11,836 bases of DNA from DASZVN01 sp035547055 (GTDB taxonomy: Bacteria; Pseudomonadota; Alphaproteobacteria; Rhizobiales; Methylopilaceae), in the NCBI GenBank assembly GCA_035547055.1, contig DASZVN010000021.1, positions 1-11,836 on the forward strand, written 5' to 3'. A program made the translations under genes and the position numbers. Shown piece by piece: positions 1 through 6,359 of this stretch (position 1 is its first letter; the number at the start of each line of letters is the position of its first letter). The notes under the pieces are model-generated. The model had not been told where the DNA came from and ran no database searches. It worked only from the letters and a program-made list of their open reading frames with translations.

Positions 1-833
1 GCCACGAAGGCGGCCACCGTGTTGGCGTAGCTTTCGTGGGTGCTGGGCTTCCGGCCGATAGCCTGCGCCTCCCGCCACCAGTCCTCCACCAGCCCCTTTA
101 GCGACACCTTCACGGGCAAGGCGGCAATTGGTTTGCTCGACGGCGTGACGGCCCACTCGGGGAAGCGCTGTGCCTTCGGGTCCGGCGAATAGTCACCCTC
201 CGCGTTTCGGCGCCGGGCCTCCATGCCCTCCTTGAGCGCCAGCCAGAAGGCTTCGAGGAGGAGCCGGCGCGAAGGGGTGTCAACCGCGGCGATGCCCCTG
301 CCGAGCAACAGGCGGTCCACGAGTGGGCCTAGAGTCGGCTCAAGGTCATCCACCTCACCCGAAGCGCGGAGGCCGTCCAGGTGGCGGAGCGTTGCCGCGA
401 AGGCCGCTTCTTCCTCTCCGGGCATCGCCTCATCGTCGCGCACCCAACCGGCGGGTGTGTGAACGATTGACAGCGTCCGCTCTCGGGCAGCGCCATTGGC
501 CCAAGCACGGTAAAGCTCGCCTGCCAGAGCCGTGGCTTGTCGGTGGTCTAGCGAAGCCGGCCTCTCCGCCCGCAATGCCCGCCACACGGTTTCCATGTAG
601 GCCGCGGCGGCCGCCTGCCGCACCTTGGTCTCACCTGGATCGGAGGTCCGAAGGGAAACGCGGATGGTCTTCATAGTAGGGGTGACCGCGACTCGGGCGG
701 CTGCGCCCGCTCCACGCGGGATGTTCAACACGCGGCCGACCGCGCGAGCCCGCACGTCCGCCGGGATGCGCTGCACGAAGTAGGACGAAGAAGACCCCGG
801 ACGCTTCACGGGACGGACCAGCCTAATGAGCAT
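1..833 (-). CDS. Tyrosine recombinase / site-specific integrase (DUF6538 type), N-terminal part, cut by window edge
   Basis: Partial gene: 277 codons from an ATG at 833, open to position 1. Residues about 1-90 look like the DUF6538 module found at the N-terminus of many alphaproteobacterial phage-type integrases (FVQRIPADVRARAVGR near 19-34, IRVSLRTSDPGETKVRQAAA near 57-76, then YMETVWRALR). A helical linker follows. From about 244 the SAM-like core-binding domain begins (SLKGLVEDWWREAQAIGRKP, then STHESYANTVAAFV). The catalytic domain with the R...HxxR...Y residues would lie to the left, outside the window, so activity cannot be judged. The ATG is preceded by AAGGG about 8 nt upstream. The gene starts 86 bp from the 3' end of tRNA-Leu and is transcribed away from it, as expected for the integrase of an element inserted at a tRNA. 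The family match is from recognition of these segments, not from a search. Confidence 0.88.
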   Translation of the reverse strand, partial: MLIRLVRPVKRPGSSSSYFVQRIPADVRARAVGRVLNIPRGAGAAARVAVTPTMKTIRVSLRTSDPGETKVRQAAAAAYMETVWRALRAERPASLDHRQATALAGELYRAWANGAARERTLSIVHTPAGWVRDDEAMPGEEEAAFAATLRHLDGLRASGEVDDLEPTLGPLVDRLLLGRGIAAVDTPSRRLLLEAFWLALKEGMEARRRNAEGDYSPDPKAQRFPEWAVTPSSKPIAALPVKVSLKGLVEDWWREAQAIGRKPSTHESYANTVAAFV

Positions 834-919
834 CGTTGCGCACCCTTGTAGCACAGTCGGGTTAGCGCAACACTCTGACTAGGCTTAACTTCTTGATCCC
901 GCTGAGGGCGGGGAAGCAG
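834..919. other. tRNA 3'-flank / integrase leader, probable attachment-site junction
   Basis: This 86-bp gap separates the integrase start from the encoded CCA end of tRNA-Leu. An element recombined into a tRNA 3' end would have one attachment site here, with its core overlapping the tRNA 3' half (from position 920 rightward) and integrase arm sites possibly in this gap. A short hairpin is visible at 898-912 (CCCGC/GCGGG, 5-nt loop) just after the tRNA; it has no T-tract, so it is at best a weak tRNA terminator. The second copy of the core repeat, which would prove the junction, is not in the window. The attachment role is inferred from layout only. Confidence 0.45.
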
Positions 920-1004
920 TGGTGCCCAGGAAAGGACTCGAACCTTCACTCCTTGCGGAACACGGACCTGAACCGTGCGCGTCTACCAATTCCGCCACCT
1001 GGGC
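920..1004 (-). tRNA. tRNA-Leu, anticodon CAG
   Basis: The minus strand folds as a complete class II tRNA of 85 nt. The acceptor stem GCCCAGG pairs perfectly with CCTGGGC, followed by A and an encoded CCA. The D-arm segment is GGCGGAATTGGTAGACGC, the anticodon stem-loop is ACGGTTCAGGTCCGT (anticodon CAG, reading CTG codons), there is a leucine-type variable arm (TTCCGCAAGGAG), and the T-loop contains GGTTCGAGTCC. The gene is intact although an integrase gene lies just beyond its 3' end. That fits integration that restores the tRNA 3' end. Confidence 0.97.
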
Positions 1005-1013
1005 CCGGCGCTC

Positions 1014-1042
1014 CTCATAAGGGGCCGCCTTGCGGCGGTCAA
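1014..1042 (-). promoter_or_regulatory. Housekeeping promoter of tRNA-Leu
   Basis: On the minus strand a TTGACC -35 box (1042-1037) and a TATGAG -10 box (1019-1014) are separated by exactly 17 bp. The -10 box ends 9 nt before the mature tRNA 5' end, so transcription would start almost at the mature end and leave a very short 5' leader. TTGACC is 5/6 to the sigma70 consensus. Seen directly; use in vivo is inferred. Confidence 0.7.
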
Positions 1043-1106
1043 CGCCGCGCTGGACGGCCATTGACCGTTCGATTAGGTACGGCACCCATCGGCGGGAGAG
1101 GACGGC

Positions 1107-2114
1107 ATGGCCCGGCTTGCGGTTTCGGATCGCATCGTCACGGTGTTCGGCGGCTCGGGCTTTCTCGGCCGGCACGTCGTCGGCGCGCTCGCCGAGCGCG
1201 GCTGGCGCATCCGCGTGGCGGTCCGCCGGCCGGAGCTCGCGTCCTATCTCAGGGTGCTCGGCGCGGTCGGGCAGATCAACGAGGTCCAGGCCAATCTCCG
1301 CCACATGGGCTCGATCCGCGCGGCGCTCGACGGCGCCGACGCCGCCGTCAACCTCGTCGGCATCGCCTACGAGCGCGGCCGCCAGCGCTTCGCCGAGGTT
1401 CACGTGGCCGGCGCCCGGCGGGTCGCCGAAGCGGCCGCGGCGGCGGGCGCCACGGCGATGGTCCATGTCTCCGCGCTCGGCGCCGAGGCCGACGCGCCCT
1501 CGGCCTATGCCCGCTCCAAGGCGGCGGGCGAGCGGGCGGTGCACGCGGCCTTTCCCGACGCCGTGATCGTGCGGCCCTCGCTGGTGTTCGGGCCGGAGGA
1601 CCAGCTCTTCAACCGTTTCGCGGCGATGGCCCGCCTCAGCCCGGCGATGCCGCTGGTCTGCGGGGCGAGCCGGTTCCAGCCGGTGTTCTGCGACGACGCC
1701 GCCAAGGCGGTGGCGCTCGCGCTCGAAGGCCGGGCCGCGCCCGGAACCGTCTACGAGATCGGCGGACCCGAGATCCGCACGATGGAGGAGATCGTCCGCT
1801 ACACGCTCGCCGTCACCGGGCGGCGGCGGCTGGTCGTGCCGGTGCCGACGTTCCTCGCCCGGCTGGTCGGCCGCATCGGCCAGCTCCTGCCGACGCCGCC
1901 GCTCACCGCCGACCAGGTCGCCCAGCTCGCGGTCGACAACCTCGTGTCGAGCGCGGCAACGGGTGCCGGCCGCACCCTCGACGGGCTCGGCATCCGCGCC
2001 ACCGCGATCGAGGTCGTGGTGCCGAGCTACCTCTACCAGTATCGCCGCACCGGCCAGTTCGACCCAAGCGTGCCGGCCGAGATCGACGCGCCGGGGAATT
2101 ATCCGGTGCCGTGA
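1107..2114 (+). CDS. NDUFA9-like atypical SDR protein, complex I-associated
   Basis: 335 aa. The N-terminal Rossmann motif GGSGFLG (15-21) follows the first beta strand and would bind NAD(P)H. YARSK (134-138) keeps the YxxxK spacing of SDR enzymes, though in NDUFA9-type proteins the fold usually serves a structural role. Other family-typical segments are LVGIAYERG (83-91), RPSLVFGPEDQLFNRFA (156-172) and FQPVFCDDAAKA (190-201). Mitochondrial NDUFA9 is an accessory subunit at the junction of the complex I arms; alphaproteobacteria carry a homologue outside the nuo operon, and its presence in their complex I is inferred. The start has GGGAGAGG 5 nt upstream. The 3' end overlaps the convergent kinase gene by 16 bp. 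No terminator is visible there. A general NAD-dependent epimerase is the alternative call. Confidence 0.88.
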   Translation: MARLAVSDRIVTVFGGSGFLGRHVVGALAERGWRIRVAVRRPELASYLRVLGAVGQINEVQANLRHMGSIRAALDGADAAVNLVGIAYERGRQRFAEVHVAGARRVAEAAAAAGATAMVHVSALGAEADAPSAYARSKAAGERAVHAAFPDAVIVRPSLVFGPEDQLFNRFAAMARLSPAMPLVCGASRFQPVFCDDAAKAVALALEGRAAPGTVYEIGGPEIRTMEEIVRYTLAVTGRRRLVVPVPTFLARLVGRIGQLLPTPPLTADQVAQLAVDNLVSSAATGAGRTLDGLGIRATAIEVVVPSYLYQYRRTGQFDPSVPAEIDAPGNYPVP

Positions 2115-3907
2115 GGCGCCGCGCGTCGATTGGAGGCGCGCAGCGGGATCACGTCGGCCGGGGGCGCGGCCAGCAGGGCCTCGACGGCCGCGATGAGTTG
2201 CTCCGGCCGGAACGGCTTGGCGAGGAGCGGCGCGTCGCGGAACCCCGCCGGCAGGGCTTCGCGGCCATAGCCGGTGACGAAGGCGAACGGGGTGCCGGCG
2301 CGCGCCAGCGCCGCGGCGAGATCGTCGACCCGGCGGCCATGCAGGTTGCCGTCGAGCAGCGCCGCGTCGAAGCCGCCCTCGGCGATCAGCCGCGCTGCGG
2401 CCTCCACGGTCACCGCCGGCCCGAGGACGGTGCAGCCCGCGTCGGCCAGATGCGCCTCCATCTCCAGCGCGACCAGCGGCTCGTCCTCGATCACCATGAT
2501 CCGGCGGCCGGCGAGCACACCGGTCTCGACATTGGCCGACGGCACGCCCTCGCCCTCGATCGAGGCCTGCAGGGAGTTCTCCTCGCCGAGGAGCGGCAGC
2601 GAGATGTCGCACGCGATGCCGTCGGCGCCGTAGCGGATCGCGGCCTCGCCGCCGCTCGCCCTGGCGGTGCGCTCGATCAGCACGGTGCCGAAGCCGTGCG
2701 CTTGCGGCGCGTGCACCTCCGGAACGCCGCTCTCGCGCCAGCTCAGCCGCAGCTCGCGGCCCTGGCCGCTGTGCACGGCCCATTCGACCGCGAGACGGCC
2801 GCCGGGGCTGGCGAGCGCGCCGTATTTGCGGGCGTTGGTCGCGAGCTCGTGCAGCATCAGGGCAAGCTGCACGGCGGTCCGCGAATCGAGCATCACCGCG
2901 GGTCCCGCGGCCCGGATGCGGTGGTCGGCCTCGTCGCCGAGCACGACCTGCTCGCGCACCAGGTCGCCGACGTCCGCACCCTGCAATCGCCCCTTCACCA
3001 ACAGATCGTGCGCGCGCGACAGCGCCTGGACCCGGCCGTTGAAGCTCTCCACGAACTGCACCGGGTTGTCGGCACGCCGCATCGACTGGCTGGCAATGGC
3101 CTGGATCATCGACAGCGTGTTCTTCACCCGGTGGTTCAGCTCGTCGAACAGGAGCCGCTGCATCTCCTCGTTGTGTTTGCGCTGGGTCACGTCGCGCGCC
3201 ACCTTGGAGGCGCCGACGATCGTCCCGCTGCGGTCGCGCACCGGGGAGACGGTGAGGGAAATGTCGAGCCGCCGGCCGCCCTTGGCGATGCGGATGGTAT
3301 CGAAGTGGTCGATGCGCTGGCCGGCACGGAGCTTGGACAGAATCTCGGCCTCCTCGCCGAGAAGCTCGGGCGGGATGATGCGGGTGATCGACTGGCCGAT
3401 CATCTCGTCTGGCTGATAGCCGAAAATGCGGGTCGCGCCGGCGTTCCAGCTCGTGACGATGCCTTGAAGCGTCTTGCTGATGATGGCGTCGTCCGAGGAG
3501 GAGACGATCGCCGCGAGCCGCGCCGCGCCGATGTCCGCGTCGCGCCGGTCGCTGAGGTCGACGAGGAGGTTGATCGCGCCGGTGATCCGGCCCTCCGGGT
3601 CCCGCAGCAGCGTCGGATAGGGGGCGAACGGGATGCGGCTGCCGTCGGGCCGCTCGGCCACCGCCTCCGCGCCGCGGATCTCACGCCCCTCTCTGAGAGC
3701 CAGGGCCAGCGGGCATTCGTCATGGGCCATCGGCCGGCCGTCGGGCCAGAACAGCTTCCACGAGCCGCACCACCGGCTGGCGCCGAGCGCCGGCCGGTGA
3801 CCCCAGAACGCGGCTGCGGTGTCGTTGTAGAACGTGAGGAAGCCGTCGCGATCGGTCGTGTAGATCGCAACCGGCAACGCCCGCAGAAGATCGGTTGGAG
3901 AACTCAT
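2099..3907 (-). CDS. PAS-PAS-HWE histidine kinase with C-terminal receiver domain (hybrid)
   Basis: 602 aa, with no membrane segment, so a cytoplasmic sensor. PAS 1 spans about 8-115 (IYTTDRDGFLTFYNDTAAAF) and PAS 2 with a PAC tail about 128-243 (SSDDAIISKTLQGIVTSWN, IFGYQPDEMIGQSI). The HWE dimerisation region carries the phospho-acceptor His259 in FDELNHRVKNTLSMIQAIA. The ATPase N-box is LHELATNARKYGAL (Asn358), followed by SWRES (389-393) and GFG (405-407). The receiver domain is about 468-580: acidic pocket Glu474/Asp475, phospho-acceptor Asp519 in DAALLDGN, Thr545, Lys564 in LLAKPF. All residues needed for kinase and receiver function are present. No output protein lies next to it, so its partner is unknown; HWE kinases often feed the general stress response or light signalling. 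The frame stays open upstream of Met3907, but PAS homology starts only after it; the SD is weak, so the start is probable rather than certain. Confidence 0.93.
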   Translation of the reverse strand: MSSPTDLLRALPVAIYTTDRDGFLTFYNDTAAAFWGHRPALGASRWCGSWKLFWPDGRPMAHDECPLALALREGREIRGAEAVAERPDGSRIPFAPYPTLLRDPEGRITGAINLLVDLSDRRDADIGAARLAAIVSSSDDAIISKTLQGIVTSWNAGATRIFGYQPDEMIGQSITRIIPPELLGEEAEILSKLRAGQRIDHFDTIRIAKGGRRLDISLTVSPVRDRSGTIVGASKVARDVTQRKHNEEMQRLLFDELNHRVKNTLSMIQAIASQSMRRADNPVQFVESFNGRVQALSRAHDLLVKGRLQGADVGDLVREQVVLGDEADHRIRAAGPAVMLDSRTAVQLALMLHELATNARKYGALASPGGRLAVEWAVHSGQGRELRLSWRESGVPEVHAPQAHGFGTVLIERTARASGGEAAIRYGADGIACDISLPLLGEENSLQASIEGEGVPSANVETGVLAGRRIMVIEDEPLVALEMEAHLADAGCTVLGPAVTVEAAARLIAEGGFDAALLDGNLHGRRVDDLAAALARAGTPFAFVTGYGREALPAGFRDAPLLAKPFRPEQLIAAVEALLAAPPADVIPLRASNRRAAPHGTG

Positions 3908-4138
3908 CGGAACAATCCCGCCCAACCCCCGCCTAACGCGCGAGGCGGCGAAAAGCTTCACGGCGTTTCGCTCCCGACGGCGCGAACCGCAGACAATTTG
4001 TTTGGGGCCGGACAAAAATAGGCCCCCTGTTGCCGAGGTGCAACGCGGCTGGCGCCGCTCCCGGCTCATCCGCTTTGCTTTTCGCCGCGCCATGACGGAA
4101 AAGAGCGGCCGCACCAGCCAGCCGGACAGGGGGAAGGC
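3908..4138. promoter_or_regulatory. Divergent intergenic region between kinase and FAH-family gene
   Basis: 231 bp that must hold the promoters for both the leftward kinase and the rightward FAH-family gene. It includes an AT-richer stretch around 3990-4020 that stands out from its surroundings. I see no convincing sigma70 pair on either strand and no EcfG-type GGAAC-N17-CGTT arrangement: the GGAAC at 3909-3913 has no CGTT partner at the right distance. On the right edge a strong ribosome binding site (AGGGGGAAGG, 4128-4137) serves the FAH-family gene. Confidence 0.35.
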
Positions 4139-4987
4139 ATGAAGCTCGCATCGTTCCGCGTCGATGGACGCGACAGCTACGGCGCCGTCGTCGGCCAGGA
4201 GATCATCGATCTCGGCAGCCGCCTCGGCCGCTATTCCGACCTCAAGGCGCTGATCGCCACCGGGGCCTTCGCCGAGGCGGAGGCCGAGGTGAAGAAGGGC
4301 AAGCCCGAGCACCGGCTCGACGCGGTGACGTTCCTGCCCGTGATCCCGCGCCCGGAAAAGATCTTCTGCGTCGGCCTGAACTACGAGGAACACCGGGTCG
4401 AAAGTGGCCGCGAGCCGACCGAGAAGCCGGCGATCTTCATGCGCACCGCCAACAGCCAGGTCGGCCACCGCCAGCCGATGATCCGGCCGCGCGAGTCGAC
4501 CGATCTCGACTACGAGGGCGAGATCGCGGTGATCATCGGCAAGGGCGGCCGCCGCATCTCCGAGGCGGACTCCTGGAGCCACATCGCCGGCTATTCCTGC
4601 TACAATGACGGCTCGGTGCGCGACTGGCAGCGCCACACCGCGCAATGGATCCCCGGCAAGAACTGGGTCGCGACCGGCGGCTTCGGCCCATGGATGGTGA
4701 CCGCGGACGAGATCCCGGCCAAGACCGTCCTGACGCTGACGACGCGGCTGAACGGCACGGTGATGCAGCACGCCTCGACCGACATGATGATCCACTCGAT
4801 CCCGCGGCAGATCGCCTATCTTTCGACCTTCGCCGACCTCGAGCCGGGCGACGTCATCGTCACCGGCACGCCCGGCGGCGTCGGCACCCGCCGCAACCCG
4901 CCGGTCTACATGAAGGACGGCGACACCGTGGAGATCGAGGTCGACAAGGTCGGCGTCCTGGTCAACCCGGTGAAGGCGGAGAAGTGA
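4139..4987 (+). CDS. Fumarylacetoacetate hydrolase (FAH) family enzyme
   Basis: 282 aa, usual size for bacterial FAH-family proteins: an N-terminal cap of about 70 residues, then the catalytic domain. The metal site is seen in DLDYEGEIAVIIGK (Glu126, Glu128) and YNDGSVRDWQ (Asp157). His85 and Glu88 in GLNYEEHRVE match the His-x-x-Glu pair that acts in acylpyruvase/decarboxylase-type members. GKNWVATGGFGPWMV (173-187) and DVIVTGTPGGVGT (238-250) are also family hallmarks. Members hydrolyse, decarboxylate, hydrate or isomerise 2,4-diketo or 2-oxo-enoic acids, often at the end of aromatic or sugar-acid degradation; the substrate cannot be told here and no pathway genes sit beside it. A strong ribosome binding site precedes the ATG, and two hairpins with a T-tract follow the stop. 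Confidence 0.93.
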   Translation: MKLASFRVDGRDSYGAVVGQEIIDLGSRLGRYSDLKALIATGAFAEAEAEVKKGKPEHRLDAVTFLPVIPRPEKIFCVGLNYEEHRVESGREPTEKPAIFMRTANSQVGHRQPMIRPRESTDLDYEGEIAVIIGKGGRRISEADSWSHIAGYSCYNDGSVRDWQRHTAQWIPGKNWVATGGFGPWMVTADEIPAKTVLTLTTRLNGTVMQHASTDMMIHSIPRQIAYLSTFADLEPGDVIVTGTPGGVGTRRNPPVYMKDGDTVEIEVDKVGVLVNPVKAEK

Positions 4988-4995
4988 CGTCGGAC

Positions 4996-5023
4996 GGCAT
5001 CGGCAACGCCGATGCCCGTTTTT
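4996..5023 (+). terminator. Rho-independent terminator of the FAH-family gene
   Basis: A perfect 9-bp stem GGCATCGGC (4996-5004) / GCCGATGCC (5008-5016) with an AAC loop is followed by CG and five Ts (5019-5023). It begins 8 nt after the FAH-family stop codon. This is a textbook intrinsic terminator for rightward transcription and the clearest one in the window. Confidence 0.88.
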
Positions 5024-5024
5024 C

Positions 5025-5050
5025 GTGGGCAACGCGTCCGCGTTGCCCAC
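5025..5050. terminator. Second perfect hairpin, directly after the chaC-like stop
   Basis: An 11-bp perfect stem GTGGGCAACGC (5025-5035) / GCGTTGCCCAC (5040-5050) with a GTCC loop fills the space between the T5 tract and the stop codon of the leftward ChaC-like gene. In leftward transcription it is followed by G and five As, not Ts, so by itself it is not a canonical leftward terminator. It may block leftward readthrough together with the first hairpin, or protect the 3' end of the chaC-like mRNA. Confidence 0.6.
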
Positions 5051-5806
5051 CTACGGGTGACCGCGCGTCCCGACGCGGGCGCGGATGCGCTCCAGGGCAG
5101 CATCGCGAAAGCCGAGCGTCTCGAGATGCTCGACCGTGCGATCGAGATAGTCCCGGCAGCTCCCGAGCGCACCCCTCGCCTGCCCCACCATTTCCGCGAC
5201 CCGCTCCTCCGGCAGCGCGACGAAGCGATCGTGGGCGCGGTTGGCGGTGAAGGTGATGGCGCGCACCGGCCCGGTCGCGGTCGCCGCCTCGACCCAGCGG
5301 GCGTGGTAGACGCCCGACAGCATCTCCCGCCGCCACACCAGGATCAGCTCGTCGGCCACCTGGCGCTCGCTCAGGCGGTAGGCGATGCCGCGGCAGCTTC
5401 CGCCGCGGTCGAGCGCCAGCATCAGCCCAGGCACCTCGGGCGAGCCGCGGCCCGAGATCATCCACAGGCAGAAGCGGCGGTGCCAGCCGTGGATCAGCCC
5501 GACCCGGCGCTCGGCGAACTCGAAGGCGGGGTTCCAGATCAGCGAGCCGTAGCCGAACACCCAGACCGGCTCGCCCGGCCGCCGGCCTGCCAGCGTGGCA
5601 TGGAGCGAGGCGTCGAGCTCGGCGTCGGTGCGGAGCTTCATGCCGGGCTGGCGGGCTCGCATCTCGTCGAGCACGCGCGGATCGCGCAGCCGCTCGCGGG
5701 TGATCTCGTAGGGCTGTGTGGCGATGTCGTCGGCGCGGCTGCGGGCCGCCGACTCCTCGCCATCCAGCACACCGTGCGCAATTGATGCCGTCCCGGCTCC
5801 CTTCAT
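5051..5806 (-). CDS. ChaC-family gamma-glutamylcyclotransferase
   Basis: 251 aa from the ATG at 5806. The family signature is VFGYGSLIWNPAFEF (83-97), with the YGSL nucleotide-like loop that binds the gamma-glutamyl group, followed by VGLIHGWHRRFCLW (102-115), a Gly/Asp-rich segment (GLMLALDRGG, 127-136) and WRREMLSGVY (158-167), whose Glu161 fits the catalytic glutamate. ChaC enzymes cleave cytosolic glutathione to 5-oxoproline and Cys-Gly. The first 55-75 residues precede the conserved fold and are polar and poorly conserved in look; no clear SD lies before the ATG at 5806, so a shorter protein starting downstream (for example GTG at codon 13 or Met56) is possible. The gene converges on the FAH-family gene, separated by tandem hairpins. 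Product confident, start uncertain. Confidence 0.9.
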   Translation of the reverse strand: MKGAGTASIAHGVLDGEESAARSRADDIATQPYEITRERLRDPRVLDEMRARQPGMKLRTDAELDASLHATLAGRRPGEPVWVFGYGSLIWNPAFEFAERRVGLIHGWHRRFCLWMISGRGSPEVPGLMLALDRGGSCRGIAYRLSERQVADELILVWRREMLSGVYHARWVEAATATGPVRAITFTANRAHDRFVALPEERVAEMVGQARGALGSCRDYLDRTVEHLETLGFRDAALERIRARVGTRGHP

Positions 5807-6002
5807 CGCGTGACCCGAATGCCGAATCGCCGTCCGGCAGGATAGCGCATCGCGATTCTCCTGCGACAAGCGCCGCGGTTGACCGCCGCGACCGCCGGGT
5901 GTGGACTTTGTCCCATTCTCTCGGGGGCCGGGCGCGGCCGGTGCGGGAGAACCCGGTGCGCGGGCTCTTCCGGACCGTCTCAACGGACGCCAGGAGGCAG
6001 CC
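5807..6002. promoter_or_regulatory. Divergent region between chaC-like gene and small exported protein gene
   Basis: 196 bp. A TTGACC at 5879-5884 is followed after 17 bp by TGGACT (5902-5907), a weak candidate promoter for the rightward small exported protein gene (the -10 box matches consensus at only three positions). The octamer CCGGTGCG occurs twice, at 5938-5945 and 5953-5960, with a 15-bp period. A full AGGAGG ribosome binding site (5992-5997) sits 5 nt before the ATG at 6003. Nothing convincing is seen for the leftward chaC-like gene. Confidence 0.3.
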
Positions 6003-6275
6003 ATGCATGTGACGGCAAGATCCCTCGGCATTCTCGTCGCCGGCGCAACCTTCCTCGGCGCGGCGGCGCCGACGCTCGCGGCGACGCGGCACATGGCGCG
6101 GAGCCCGAGCTGCTCGGCGCGGCTGGCCGCGATCCGGGCGGCCTGGGAGCGCATGCCGGCGAGCGACACCAAGAACCAGGTCGCAGCAGCCTACAACCAG
6201 GCCAACCACGCCCGCCAGGCCGGCGACCAACGCGGCTGCCTGGCTGCGGTCGCGCAGATCCGGTTGCAGCGCTGA
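6003..6275 (+). CDS. Small exported protein, unrecognised, two cysteines
   Basis: 90 aa, family not recognised. Residues 1-27 are a clear Sec signal peptide: Arg6, hydrophobic GILVAGATFLGAAAP, then small residues (TLAA) before a likely cleavage near 26-27. The mature part is about 63 residues, rich in Ala, Arg and Gln, with two cysteines only, Cys37 and Cys79. Its two predicted helices (about 38-52 and 57-74) read like a helical hairpin that one disulfide could clamp, which would suit an oxidising periplasm. A consensus AGGAGG lies 5 nt upstream of the ATG, implying good translation. A DUF3617-family exported protein gene follows after 84 bp on the same strand, so the two may be co-transcribed. 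Function unknown. Confidence 0.75.
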   Translation: MHVTARSLGILVAGATFLGAAAPTLAATRHMARSPSCSARLAAIRAAWERMPASDTKNQVAAAYNQANHARQAGDQRGCLAAVAQIRLQR

Positions 6276-6359
6276 GCGGCACCTTCCCCCCGCCGCGGCG
6301 GCATGTCACAGTCGCCGCGGCCGCGTCGCGGAGCGCGGCGGTCACGGCGGGGGAAGCGG

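Noticed and set aside
885..2783. Long minus-strand frame ending in a protein-like QVAELVDAHGSGP segment
   Set aside because: That segment is simply the translated tRNA-Leu; the rest is antisense to the NDUFA9-like gene and an out-of-frame reading of the kinase gene.
3909..3935. GGAAC motif as a possible EcfG stress promoter next to the kinase
   Set aside because: No CGTT lies 16-19 bp downstream, and the motif points into the region rather than toward the kinase gene.
893..4021. Open plus-strand frame of more than 1000 codons over the tRNA, NDUFA9-like gene and kinase
   Set aside because: It runs through the antisense of a tRNA, an alternative frame of one well-supported gene and the antisense of another. 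Its composition is Arg/Ala/Gly-rich with no domain, as expected of shadow frames in high-GC DNA.
3908..5050. Extension of the kinase frame upstream through the intergenic region and the FAH-family gene
   Set aside because: The frame is open by chance in GC-rich DNA. Domain homology starts only at the Met at 3907, and the extension is antisense to a strongly supported enzyme.
5807..6230. Long N-terminal extension of the ChaC-like protein
   Set aside because: The extra residues overlap the divergent small exported protein gene and its AGGAGG site, and would nearly double the size of a compact enzyme family.
6303..6359. Upstream ATG for the DUF3617 protein
   Set aside because: It would place 19 Arg-rich residues ahead of the signal peptide and lacks an SD; the ATG at 6360 has GGGGGAAG just before it.
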